This document shows, one piece after another, positions 13,523 through 22,317 of a DNA stretch of 64,000 bases; positions within the stretch are counted from its first letter, which is position 1, and the number at the start of each line of letters is the position of its first letter. This stretch comes from Oenococcus sicerae (GTDB lineage Bacteria; Bacillota; Bacilli; Lactobacillales; Lactobacillaceae). Location: assembly GCF_004102045.2 (NCBI RefSeq), contig NZ_CP029684.2, forward strand, positions 186,001 to 250,000, written 5' to 3'. Under the pieces are notes generated by a model. It did no database searches, had not been told where the DNA came from, and worked only from the letters and a program-made list of their open reading frames with translations. The position numbers and the translations under genes are program-made.

Positions 13523-15055
13523 TCAGATGCCTTCCTTGTTTTCAAGTAGATCATCACTTTGATTAATGACTTTACCAGCGTGCAGGAAACTAGCTACGAT
13601 CAAGCCAAGCAAAGCAAGCAGCAGCGTAATTGCAAAAGATACGTGAAAACCACTCAGCATTGCATCTAATGTTTTTCTGCTATATTCAAAAATATTTGCT
13701 GTTTTCAAAGAAGCTGCCGGTCCTTGTGTGTTGGCAATATTCTGTGTCACAGAAGAAAGCAGTGAAACAATAATCGCAGAAGCGATCTGACGCGAAGTAT
13801 TATTGGCTGCGGTGCCATCAGCTGCCTTATCTTGAGGCAAGGCAGACATAGCCGAAGCAGTTAAGGGCATCATGACCATTGCAATACCAAACATTCTCAG
13901 GCTGTAAAAGACCGTGATAAAGTCCGTAGGTGTTGTTAGACCAATAAATAAAAACGGCAGCGTCGCCATGGTCAAAATCATAAAACCGACTCTGGCTAAA
14001 CGCTTTGCACCAGCACGATCATAGATAGCACCAGAAATCGGTGACATCAGCCCCATGATCAAAGCACCCGGCAAAAGTGTCAAACCCGAAGATAAGGGCG
14101 ACAGACCGCGAACCTCTTGCAGATAAGTCGGAATCATCATCTCAATGCCCATTAAAACCATCATGGATAACGAAGTTAATAAGGTCGTAATCGAGAACTG
14201 TTTAATTTTAAAGACACGAACATCCAAAAAGGGCTTGTTCATTTCCAATTGGTGCCATATAAAAGTGATGATAAAAAAGATTCCTACCACACCGGGCAAA
14301 ACAACGTGCGGTAGATCAAACCAGCCGTCGTAATGCGAATTTGCAACATTAGTCAGGCCCAACAAAAATAGACCAAAACCCAATGTTGACTGAACCAGCG
14401 AACGCCAATCCAGCTTGATATTTTCATTAGGAATAACATCATGCAAAATAAAAAAACTAAGAATAAAATCAATTCCGATCACAAACATAGGCAATAAGAA
14501 AATTGAACGCCAGGAATTCGTTAACGTAAAACCAAAAAAGCTATGATCTGAATTCAAAATCCAGCCAGATAAGGTTGGCCCGATCGCCGGTGCCATACCA
14601 ATAACCAAACCGCCAAGACCCATTGCTGCGCCACGTTTCTCAGCTGGAAAAATATAAACGATCACAACCTGCATCAAAGGCATCGTAATGCCCACAGCAA
14701 TCGCTTGAATCACTCGACCGATCAAAAATAAATGCCAATTTGTGGTCGGTGCGCTATAAGAAATATACTGACCAATCAAAAGCAAGGCAAACGCGGCAAT
14801 GTACAACCATTTCGTTGGAAATTTAGTTGAAAGATAAGCCGAAACCGGAATCATGATGCCGTTTGCCATCAAAAACCAAGTCGTGGCTTCTTGTGCTGTG
14901 GCTAAATCAATATGAAAATCAGTCATTAACGTCGGCAGTGCTGTACCCAAAGATGTACCCATCAGCATGCCAGCAAAGGTTGCAATCAAAATGACGCAGA
15001 CAAATAACGAACGATTATATTTTTTTCCATGTATATCAACTGCTCTTAACGCCAT
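13523..15055 (-). CDS. DHA2-family (14-TM) multidrug efflux MFS transporter
   Basis: 510 residues with about 14 hydrophobic helices, the layout of the EmrB/LmrB/QacA branch of the major facilitator superfamily. These proteins export drugs and other amphipathic compounds using the proton gradient. Helix 1 carries the GTSLGTALPTL stretch typical of the branch, and the helix-5 region has a motif-C-like GLGGLVIGMAPAIGPTLSG. ATG start preceded by GGGGG. It is first in a two-gene unit with the DUF4811 gene and has its own promoter. Substrate cannot be read from sequence. Confidence 0.9.
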   Translation of the reverse strand: MALRAVDIHGKKYNRSLFVCVILIATFAGMLMGTSLGTALPTLMTDFHIDLATAQEATTWFLMANGIMIPVSAYLSTKFPTKWLYIAAFALLLIGQYISYSAPTTNWHLFLIGRVIQAIAVGITMPLMQVVIVYIFPAEKRGAAMGLGGLVIGMAPAIGPTLSGWILNSDHSFFGFTLTNSWRSIFLLPMFVIGIDFILSFFILHDVIPNENIKLDWRSLVQSTLGFGLFLLGLTNVANSHYDGWFDLPHVVLPGVVGIFFIITFIWHQLEMNKPFLDVRVFKIKQFSITTLLTSLSMMVLMGIEMMIPTYLQEVRGLSPLSSGLTLLPGALIMGLMSPISGAIYDRAGAKRLARVGFMILTMATLPFLFIGLTTPTDFITVFYSLRMFGIAMVMMPLTASAMSALPQDKAADGTAANNTSRQIASAIIVSLLSSVTQNIANTQGPAASLKTANIFEYSRKTLDAMLSGFHVSFAITLLLALLGLIVASFLHAGKVINQSDDLLENKEGI

Positions 15056-15092
15056 TTATCCCCCAGAAAAATAAAACATGAACTAAAAAGCA

Positions 15093-15121
15093 ATTATAGA
15101 TGATTATTTGTCTTAAACCAA
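15093..15121 (-). promoter_or_regulatory. Promoter of the MFS-DUF4811 pair
   Basis: Minus strand TTGGTT (15121-15116), 17-base spacer, perfect TATAAT (15098-15093), 37 bp before the MFS start codon. Confidence 0.65.
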
Positions 15122-15145
15122 ATTAATCATATCAGCAGCAACTAG

Positions 15146-17002
15146 CTAAGAACTTTGAAAAACACCGGTTGAAAACTGAGAATTATATAAGTCAGCATAA
15201 AAGCCTTTGGCTTGAAGCAATTGCTCATGTGTACCAGTTTCAACAATGGCGCCATGATTCATCACAACGATATTATCCGCATTTTGAATCGTCGAAAGCC
15301 TATGCGCAACAACAAAACTAGTTCTTGAACGCTGCAGATTTTCCATTGCATTTTGGATCAAAGTTTCTGTGCGCGTATCAACCGAACTAGTCGCTTCATC
15401 CAGAATCAATATTTCCGGATCAGCTAAAAATGCACGCGCAATCGTTAATAATTGCCGTTGTCCTTGAGAAATGTTTGAAGCTGATTCGTTTAGAATAGTT
15501 TCATAACCGGCCGATAATTGACGAATAAAGCCATCAGCATAAGCTTCTTTGGCTGCAGCGACAACTTGATCATCACTAGCAAATTCGTTACCATATTTGA
15601 TATTCTCAAAAATTGTGCCTGTAAAAAGCCATGTTTCCTGTAAAACCATGGCAAAATGCGATCGGATCTTTTCGCGTTTGACCGTTCGCGTATCAATTCC
15701 CTTGTATTTGATTGAGCCGCCATCTATATCATAAAAACGTTCTAGCAGATTAATGATCGTCGTCTTACCTGCGCCAGTTGGCCCAACGATCGCGACTGTT
15801 TGACCGCGGCTGACCTTTAATGAATAATCCTTGATCAGCAAATCATCATCATACCCGAAGCGAACATGATCAAGACTTAGAAGCACTTTACTATCTTGGA
15901 CTCGTTTCGGCAAATTTGGAAAATCATCCGTCATCTCTTTTTCATCCAGCACTTCGAAAATTCTTTCAGCACTTGCAATAGTGGACTGAATCGTATTACT
16001 CAAATTCGCAATTTGCGTGATCGGCTGTGCAAACTGATTTGTGTATTGCAAAAAAGCTTGAATATCACCTAATGATAGTTGACCATTTGCGACTTGGATA
16101 CCTCCAAAAACAGCAATTAATAGATAATCTAAGTTATTCAAAAATTGCATGGCTGGAAAAATCAAAACAGAGATAAATTGTGCTTTCCAAGCAGATCCGT
16201 AATAATTTCGACTCTGATCTTCAAACTGGTCGATAACCGTATCTTCATGATCAAAAATCTTGATGATCTCGTGACCAGCAAATGTTTCTTCAACTTGGCT
16301 ATTCATAGTCCCCAAGACCGCCTGCTGTTTGGCAAATAATCTTTGCGCGTGCGGCGCAATAAAACGAACAACCAAAATGCTGATCGGCACCGTAATAAAA
16401 GCCAAAAGCGATAACTGCCAACTAATCGTTAACATAAAGAAAATAACACCAACAAAAGTCAGAGCTGAAGTGACAATCTGAATCAGAGCCTGCTGCAATG
16501 TCCCGGAAATATTGTCCATATCATTGACGACTCGGCTCATAATATCGCCGTTTTGATGCTGATCATAATATTTGATTGGCAAGTGCTGCATTTTAGCCTT
16601 GAATTCTGAGCGTAGGCGGAAAACAGTTTTCTGAGAAATTTTCGTCATGATAATCTGTTGACAAAAACTCATAAAAGCAGAAACAACATAAATAACAGAA
16701 ACTAGCAGCAGGATGTTGACAATCGCGTGATAATTAATTTGATATTGACCAGACTTCAGTCCAGCGAGTACTCCTTTGAAAATAATTGTCGTGGCATTAC
16801 CTAAAATTTTTGGTGCTGCAACAGACAAAATCACAGAGCCTGCCGCCAATAGAAGCGAAAAAATAACGCCTAGTTGATTCCGACCGAGATATTTGAACAG
16901 TCTAATTGTCGTTCCCCAAAAATTATGAGCATGTTCAACCTGCCGTGCCATTGGTCTTGGTCCATTACCCGAACCAGTCATTCTGGAAGCTGGATTACGC
17001 AT
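15146..17002 (-). CDS. Heterodimeric ABC exporter subunit, canonical-type half
   Basis: 618-residue half transporter: an N-terminal extension of about 40 residues, six membrane helices, then an ATPase domain. Walker A GPTGAGKTT is near residue 404. Walker B LILDEATS keeps the catalytic glutamate and the H-loop VAHRLS keeps its histidine. The signature is ISQGQ rather than LSGGQ. Its partner is encoded just upstream with an 8-bp overlap. In LmrCD/BmrCD/TM287-288-like exporters, one half supplies the intact Walker B and H-loop and the other is degenerate; this is the intact half. Likely drug or lipid export. Confidence 0.93.
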   Translation of the reverse strand: MRNPASRMTGSGNGPRPMARQVEHAHNFWGTTIRLFKYLGRNQLGVIFSLLLAAGSVILSVAAPKILGNATTIIFKGVLAGLKSGQYQINYHAIVNILLLVSVIYVVSAFMSFCQQIIMTKISQKTVFRLRSEFKAKMQHLPIKYYDQHQNGDIMSRVVNDMDNISGTLQQALIQIVTSALTFVGVIFFMLTISWQLSLLAFITVPISILVVRFIAPHAQRLFAKQQAVLGTMNSQVEETFAGHEIIKIFDHEDTVIDQFEDQSRNYYGSAWKAQFISVLIFPAMQFLNNLDYLLIAVFGGIQVANGQLSLGDIQAFLQYTNQFAQPITQIANLSNTIQSTIASAERIFEVLDEKEMTDDFPNLPKRVQDSKVLLSLDHVRFGYDDDLLIKDYSLKVSRGQTVAIVGPTGAGKTTIINLLERFYDIDGGSIKYKGIDTRTVKREKIRSHFAMVLQETWLFTGTIFENIKYGNEFASDDQVVAAAKEAYADGFIRQLSAGYETILNESASNISQGQRQLLTIARAFLADPEILILDEATSSVDTRTETLIQNAMENLQRSRTSFVVAHRLSTIQNADNIVVMNHGAIVETGTHEQLLQAKGFYADLYNSQFSTGVFQSS

Positions 17003-18746
17003 AGGCTTGCCCTTTGATCTGTGTTAACGAATCCTTTTTGTGCAACTGAGAGTTCACTATTTCCTTGTAAACTGCGCTGCGCTGCATAAGTTCGGCATGC
17101 TTACCAATAGCGGAAATTCGGCCAGATTCCAGTACGAGGATCTGATCAGCATCAGCAACGGTCGAGACACGCTGTGCCACAATGATTTTGATTGCTTTTT
17201 GAATTTGTTTGTCCTTAGCCAAAGCTTTACGCAGATTCGCATCAGTTTTGAAATCCAGAGCTGAAAAAGTATCGTCAAAAATGTATATATCAGCCTGCTT
17301 AACAACGGCTCGTGCAATCGATAGACGCTGGATCTGGCCGCCAGAAAAGTTATGGCCTCCTTGCTCCACTGGTGCATCTAGACCGCCCTGTTCTTCCACA
17401 AAATGACTAGCTTGAGCAATATCTAAAGCCTTCATCATCTGCTGGTCGCTGGCATTGGGATCGCCATATTTTAAATTGCTCCTAACGGTTCCTTGAAAAA
17501 GAAAAGATTGCTGGCTTGTAAATGATATCCGGCGATGTAAATCGCTCTGCAGAAAATCGCGAATATCAATACCATTCAGCAAAACCTGTCCAGCGCTAGT
17601 ATCGAATAGGCGTGGAATGAAGTTGATTAGGCTTGTTTTACCAGAGCCTGTACCACCGATGATAGCCAACGTTTGTCCAGCATGAATTTGAAAACTAATA
17701 TCTTCTAATACTTTTTTGCTGGAATCAGAGTATGAAAAATCAACATGAGCAAAACTTAAATCGATAATTTTTTGTAAGACCCGAGGATTTTTTGGATCAT
17801 TGATCGTATCTTTGACGTCCAAAACTTCTTGGATCCGTTGAGCTGAGGCTTGGGCACGCGGCACAACGACAAAAATCATGGACAATTGCATGAAGGCAAA
17901 CAGCATCTGGGTCGCATATGTAATAAAAGATAGCAAATTGCCAACCGGCATCATATTACCAGCAATTAAATGAGCACCAAACCAAACAATTGCAATATTT
18001 GAAGCACTGATAATGAGCGTCATAGCAGGACTCATCAAACTTGTGGTGACATATGCACTGATCGCATTACCTGTTAAGTTTGAATTAGCAGTCTTGAAAC
18101 GTTTCTGCTCAAAATCATCTTGATTAAAGGCGCGAATAACACGAACACCCGTTAATCCTTCGCGAAAGACTAAATTGATCTGGTCGGTGAGCGCTTGTAT
18201 CTTGCGGAATAGTGGTACTGATTTTTTCATAATCAAAACTACCAGCAGAGCCAATACTGGCATAGTCGCTAAGAAAACCAATGTCAGACGCGGGCTTTTA
18301 AAATAAGCCATGATACTCGCACCGAACAGCATCATTGGTGACCTGACCATCATGCGAAGCATAGAATAAGTGGCATTTTGCATTTGCACAACATCATTAG
18401 TCGTTCTCGTAATTAAAGATGCCTGCCCCAGCTTTTCAAAATCACCATTCGCCATTCTCGTGATCTTACGAAACATAAAGCTACGCAGTTTAACTCCTAG
18501 TTTTTGAGAAGAAGTCGCTGCCAGTAATTGATTGCAAACAGCGCCGACAATACCTAGCAAGCTAATAACCAGCATAGCAAAGCCGGTATGCCAAATATAG
18601 GGAATATCATGTTTAACAATTCCGATATTAACAATATCAGCCGTGATTGTCGGTAAAAGCAAATCAGCAGCCACTTGAAAAAACAGGCAAAAAAAAGCTA
18701 AACCAACGACCAATTTATTTAGATTTCGATACGCTAATTTGAACAT
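16995..18746 (-). CDS. Heterodimeric ABC exporter subunit, degenerate-site half
   Basis: 583-residue half transporter with six membrane helices and an ATPase domain. Walker A GGTGSGKTS (near 364) and signature FSGGQ are good. The catalytic glutamate after Walker B is replaced by Asp (YIFDDTFSALD), and the H-loop histidine by Gln (VAQRVS). These are the marks of the non-hydrolysing site in heterodimeric exporters, complementary to the downstream partner. The ATG start has no Shine-Dalgarno and lies two bases from a strong -10 box, so the mRNA may be leaderless or the true start may be further in. Confidence 0.92.
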   Translation of the reverse strand: MFKLAYRNLNKLVVGLAFFCLFFQVAADLLLPTITADIVNIGIVKHDIPYIWHTGFAMLVISLLGIVGAVCNQLLAATSSQKLGVKLRSFMFRKITRMANGDFEKLGQASLITRTTNDVVQMQNATYSMLRMMVRSPMMLFGASIMAYFKSPRLTLVFLATMPVLALLVVLIMKKSVPLFRKIQALTDQINLVFREGLTGVRVIRAFNQDDFEQKRFKTANSNLTGNAISAYVTTSLMSPAMTLIISASNIAIVWFGAHLIAGNMMPVGNLLSFITYATQMLFAFMQLSMIFVVVPRAQASAQRIQEVLDVKDTINDPKNPRVLQKIIDLSFAHVDFSYSDSSKKVLEDISFQIHAGQTLAIIGGTGSGKTSLINFIPRLFDTSAGQVLLNGIDIRDFLQSDLHRRISFTSQQSFLFQGTVRSNLKYGDPNASDQQMMKALDIAQASHFVEEQGGLDAPVEQGGHNFSGGQIQRLSIARAVVKQADIYIFDDTFSALDFKTDANLRKALAKDKQIQKAIKIIVAQRVSTVADADQILVLESGRISAIGKHAELMQRSAVYKEIVNSQLHKKDSLTQIKGQAYA

Positions 18747-18748
18747 AG

Positions 18749-18777
18749 ACTATAAATGCTATCTTACGCCTGTTCAA
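18749..18777 (-). promoter_or_regulatory. Promoter abutting the ABC exporter start codon
   Basis: Minus strand TTGAAC (18777-18772), 17-base spacer, TATAGT (18754-18749). The annotated ATG begins at 18746, only two bases past the -10, so a normal start point would fall inside the first codons. Confidence 0.6.
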
Positions 18778-18791
18778 AAATAAAATTCAAA

Positions 18792-19445
18792 TCACATTGT
18801 CAGGTAAATTGAAAAATACATCAGGGCAGTTCCAAGTAAGACAAACAAATGCCACCAAACGTGATTCCACCAAATTTTCATATTCATATAAAAAAAAGTA
18901 CCAGCCGAATAAGCGATGCCGCCCCAAAATAATAACCATAAAGCAATGCTAGGGACACTATTTCGAATAATTGGAAATAGCAGAACGATCAACCATCCCA
19001 TAGCAAGATAAATGAGAACAGAAATCCAGCGATGCCTACCGATGAAAATAAAATCATACACGATGCCGCAAATAGCCAAAAGCAAATTAATGACCCATAG
19101 CCATATCGCGATTGGATTTTTAATAAAAACCCAGCAAAACGGGGTATAGGTGGCCAAAATTATCAAGAAAATACCAATATGATCAAAATGCTGGAAAACC
19201 CAAGCTGCTCTAGTAAAGATAAAAGCATGAAAAAGAGTTGAATTTAAAAGAAAAATAATCAAACAAACTGAATAAATAATCAGTGCGGTCAAATCAATTG
19301 CTGACGTGTAGCCCGTATTGACGGCCCGAATAAAAAGAAAAACAATGCCGACAATCGCTGCAACAAAACCAACGCCATGAGTAATCGAATTGAAGATCTC
19401 TTCAACGAGACCAAAAGTTTTTACCTGATGCTTTTTCATATCCAT
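18792..19445 (-). CDS. trhA: Hemolysin III / TrhA family (PAQR) membrane protein
   Basis: 217 residues with about seven hydrophobic helices. The N-terminal SITHGVG motif and a C-terminal NHVWWH motif hold the family's metal-binding histidines. Bacterial members (YqfA/TrhA/hemolysin III) are inner-membrane proteins linked to membrane energetics or lipid homeostasis; the haemolysin name is historical. Start may be Met1 or Met3, neither with a strong ribosome site. It lies just downstream of recA but is separated from it by a terminator. Confidence 0.9.
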   Translation of the reverse strand: MDMKKHQVKTFGLVEEIFNSITHGVGFVAAIVGIVFLFIRAVNTGYTSAIDLTALIIYSVCLIIFLLNSTLFHAFIFTRAAWVFQHFDHIGIFLIILATYTPFCWVFIKNPIAIWLWVINLLLAICGIVYDFIFIGRHRWISVLIYLAMGWLIVLLFPIIRNSVPSIALWLLFWGGIAYSAGTFFYMNMKIWWNHVWWHLFVLLGTALMYFSIYLTM

Positions 19446-19463
19446 TAGTACAGTCTAACCTAT

Positions 19464-19488
19464 AAAAAAATCCGACTGAATCGGATTT
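19464..19488 (-). terminator. recA terminator
   Basis: Arms AAATCCGA (19468-19475) and TCGGATTT (19481-19488), five-base loop, followed on the minus strand by seven Ts. It lies 6 bp after the recA stop codon. Confidence 0.92.
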
Positions 19489-19494
19489 ACGAAA

Positions 19495-20631
19495 TTAATA
19501 AATATCATCATCAGAAAGTGCATCGTCAGATCCACTAGACTTAGGATTATAGTTCGGATCCGAAAAAGGATCGCTAGCTGAATCATCGATCGGAACAGCT
19601 TTCCCTGGGTCAGTATCAGCAGCAGGATCCGCTTTCTCTCCAATACCATAAGCATCACGAACAGCTTTGAAAATGACGTCGTGTTCTTTTTTATGAGCAG
19701 GGTCTTCTAACCAAGTGACTGCATTAACACGTCCCTGTCCAATTTTCTCACCCTTGTAAGCATACCAAGCACCAGACTTGTCGACGATGTCTTTATCAAC
19801 AGCTAAATCAATTAATTCACCAGTTTGACTGATACCTTTACCATACATAATATCTACTTCAGCGACCCTAAACGGCGGTGCAACCTTGTTTTTAACCACT
19901 TTGATTTTTGTATTATTACCAACGATCACCGTGCCATCTTTAATTTGTGTAGAGCGGCGAACCTCCAGACGAACCGTTGAATAAAATTTTAATGCACGAC
20001 CACCAGGAGTTGTCTCCGGATTGCCAAACATCACACCAATCTTTTCACGAATTTGATTAATGAAAATCGCAATGGTGCCTGTTCGATTCAAGGTACCTGC
20101 TAATTTACGAAGCGCTTGGCTCATCAAGCGTGCCTGTAAACCAACATGTGTATCGCCCATTTCACCTTCGATTTCAGCACGAGGAACCAACGCGGCAACT
20201 GAGTCTATTACCAGCATGTCAATGGCACCAGAATTTACCAGATCATCAGCAATTTCCAAACCTTGCTCACCAGTATCCGGTTGGCTCAACAATAAATCAT
20301 CAACGTTAACGCCAAGCGCTTCTGCATATTTAGCATCTAAAGAGTTTTCAGCATCAATATAAGCAGCTGTACCACCCTGTTTTTGAACTTCAGCAACTGC
20401 ATGCAAAGCCACAGTCGTTTTACCAGAGGATTCTGGGCCAAAAACTTCAATGATTCGACCCTTCGGATAGCCTCCGACACCAAGAGCAATATCAAGTTTT
20501 AAAGAACCAGTTGAGATAACTTCAACATTTGTGTGAACATTCTCACCCAAACGCATGATCGACCCTTTGCCAAAATCCTTTTCAATTTTCTTAAGTGCTG
20601 CATCAAGAGCAGCTTTTCTACCACTAGCCAT
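19495..20631 (-). CDS. recA: Recombinase RecA
   Basis: 378-residue DNA strand-exchange ATPase and LexA co-protease. Walker A GPESSGKT spans residues 65-72. Glu95 in the AEN motif is the catalytic glutamate, with Asn in place of the His found in E. coli. Walker B is LLVIDSV-like ([11 protein letters not shown]), and loop L2 includes the [22 protein letters not shown] region. The C-terminal tail is acidic (Asp/Ser-rich), as usual. ATG preceded by GAGG. The promoter region carries a perfect Firmicutes LexA box, so SOS induction is expected. Confidence 0.99.
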   Translation of the reverse strand: MASGRKAALDAALKKIEKDFGKGSIMRLGENVHTNVEVISTGSLKLDIALGVGGYPKGRIIEVFGPESSGKTTVALHAVAEVQKQGGTAAYIDAENSLDAKYAEALGVNVDDLLLSQPDTGEQGLEIADDLVNSGAIDMLVIDSVAALVPRAEIEGEMGDTHVGLQARLMSQALRKLAGTLNRTGTIAIFINQIREKIGVMFGNPETTPGGRALKFYSTVRLEVRRSTQIKDGTVIVGNNTKIKVVKNKVAPPFRVAEVDIMYGKGISQTGELIDLAVDKDIVDKSGAWYAYKGEKIGQGRVNAVTWLEDPAHKKEHDVIFKAVRDAYGIGEKADPAADTDPGKAVPIDDSASDPFSDPNYNPKSSGSDDALSDDDIY

Positions 20632-20647
20632 AAAACCTCACCAATCT

Positions 20648-20653
20648 ATTATG
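20648..20653 (-). promoter_or_regulatory. recA -10 box
   Basis: Minus strand CATAAT, 17 bp downstream of a TCGTAT hexamer that is part of the LexA box. RNA polymerase and LexA would compete for the same DNA. Confidence 0.5.
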
Positions 20654-20670
20654 CTACGAAAATCAAATTA

Positions 20671-20690
20671 ATACGAACGCTTGTTCGTAT
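20671..20690. promoter_or_regulatory. LexA (SOS) operator upstream of recA
   Basis: Perfect 20-bp palindrome with core CGAAC-GCTT-GTTCG at 20674-20687, an exact match to the Bacillus-type SOS box CGAACN4GTTCG. It overlaps the -35 region of the recA promoter. Confidence 0.92.
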
Positions 20691-20748
20691 TTTAAATTAA
20701 CTTAACTTTCTAAATATTTATACGATTTTTAATTGACTTTTCGGAAAA

Positions 20749-21309
20749 CTACATACCATCGGAAAAAACTGAACGATTTTGAACAAAATAATCAATTCCT
20801 GAATACAAAGTAAAAATGACAGCCAGATAAATGAGAATCTGACCAATCGGCCAAGAACTGCCGAAATTACTGCAATATAGAAAAATGACTGCAAACATTT
20901 GAGTGAACGTTTTGATCTTGCCCGGCATCTGAGCGGCGAAAACCGTGCCATTATTTTCAACGATCAGAGTTCTAAGCCCTGTAATTGCAAGTTCTCTGAT
21001 AACAATGATAACAGTCATCCAAGCCGGCACAACTTGATACTGTGTCAAAAAAATCAAGGCCGTCATCACTAAAAGTTTGTCAGCTAAAGGGTCAGCAAAT
21101 TTGCCAAAATTAGTCACCAAATGATGTGCTCGGGCAATTTTGCCATCTAGCAGATCAGTCAATGAAGCTACTGCGAAAATGATAGCGGCAATGATCCAGC
21201 TAGTCGGGTGACCAAAAGTTCGACTCCAGTTGATGGGCAAAGCTAGTACCAGAATAAAAACTGGAATCAAAAAAATTCTAAAAGTTGTTAATTTATTAGG
21301 TAAATTCAT
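20749..21309 (-). CDS. pgsA: CDP-diacylglycerol-glycerol-3-phosphate 3-phosphatidyltransferase
   Basis: 186-residue integral membrane enzyme that makes phosphatidylglycerophosphate, the committed step to phosphatidylglycerol and cardiolipin. The CDP-alcohol phosphotransferase motif D-G-x2-A-R-x8-G-x3-D-x3-D is complete (DGKIAR...GKFADPLAD). About four or five hydrophobic helices. It overlaps rodZ by 4 bp at the end of the mre-cls-ymf chain. With cls in the same chain, the operon links phospholipid supply to cell-shape genes. The 117 bp that follow belong to the recA promoter. Confidence 0.97.
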   Translation of the reverse strand: MNLPNKLTTFRIFLIPVFILVLALPINWSRTFGHPTSWIIAAIIFAVASLTDLLDGKIARAHHLVTNFGKFADPLADKLLVMTALIFLTQYQVVPAWMTVIIVIRELAITGLRTLIVENNGTVFAAQMPGKIKTFTQMFAVIFLYCSNFGSSWPIGQILIYLAVIFTLYSGIDYFVQNRSVFSDGM

Positions 21310-22295
21310 TGTGCCGTTTTCTCTCTTTTGATAATTATATTCGTAATTTGAACAGATGAGCCAGACATAAATTGAGTATCCTTGCCGTCAAACAAAATCT
21401 TTGTATTATAAGGATTACCAATATGGATCGTGACTTGCTGTTGGTCTTTGGTCAAAGTCGTATCCTGCTCGCCACCAGCCGGAATCGTGCTAGAAAACTG
21501 CAATGTGCCATCCACGTTAATCGTTGTCCATGATGCATTGCTGGCCTCAATTTGAATCGTGTGATCCGTTGTATCGTAAAAAGTCATTGTTGATGTATTG
21601 CTTTGGAATTGTGGTTTCGATAGAGACTGAGTATCGGCCGAACTTGAAGACGACGAACTACTGCTAGTGGACTTTTTTTCAGCAGCGCTTTTCTTAGATT
21701 TTGCAACTTTAGTCGAACTAGAACTGACCTGTGACTGCGATACTGAGCTTGGATGAACTTTGCCGATGATCACCCATAAACCAAAAGCCAGTACAACCAA
21801 GCCAATGATCCAAGCAAAAACACGAAATTTATTCCAAAAACGCCGCGACATCGGCATCGTTAAATTCATGCCAGCCCTAGGAATACGATCAGCGCCGACT
21901 CGAACTGAATTCTTTGACAACTTTTTGTTCTCGGATTCATTATTTTGCGTGTCATCCTGCCAATCGGAGTTTGCATGCATTTCACCAGAAAAAAGAGAAT
22001 CCGGATCGCTAGGCTGTCGCTGACTATATTCATCAGTGGCTGCAGATGAATCATTGGATGCGTTTTCTGGATTATCCAGGATCGTGTTCGGATCTAGAGA
22101 AACCGTATTCGCATACTGTCTGATAAAAGCCTTAACGTAAAAAGGACCGGGCAATTTTCCAATCTGGCCAGTTTCTATCGCTTGCAGATAACGAACCTGA
22201 ATCTTCGTCGATGAAGAAATATCTTCGAGAGTCAGGCCATGGTTTTCTCGTGCATCCTGTAGACGTTTTCCAATTACTTGATAATCAGTATCCAT
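21306..22295 (-). CDS. rodZ: RodZ-like cell-shape protein (YmfM type)
   Basis: 329 residues. An N-terminal helix-turn-helix domain (about 8-75, with GLTLEDISSSTKIQVRYLQAIE) is followed by a variable linker, one membrane helix (about 155-178, FAWIIGLVVLAFGLWVII) and a Ser/Lys-rich stretch. The C-terminal extracytoplasmic domain is of the DUF4115 type. RodZ connects the MreB cytoskeleton to the wall-elongation machinery. Its position downstream of mreBCD and the M16 pair, and before pgsA, is the usual Firmicutes arrangement. It overlaps pgsA by 4 bp. Confidence 0.93.
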   Translation of the reverse strand: MDTDYQVIGKRLQDARENHGLTLEDISSSTKIQVRYLQAIETGQIGKLPGPFYVKAFIRQYANTVSLDPNTILDNPENASNDSSAATDEYSQRQPSDPDSLFSGEMHANSDWQDDTQNNESENKKLSKNSVRVGADRIPRAGMNLTMPMSRRFWNKFRVFAWIIGLVVLAFGLWVIIGKVHPSSVSQSQVSSSSTKVAKSKKSAAEKKSTSSSSSSSSSADTQSLSKPQFQSNTSTMTFYDTTDHTIQIEASNASWTTINVDGTLQFSSTIPAGGEQDTTLTKDQQQVTIHIGNPYNTKILFDGKDTQFMSGSSVQITNIIIKREKTAQ

Positions 22296-22317
22296 TCATA
22301 AGAATTATAACAATCTT

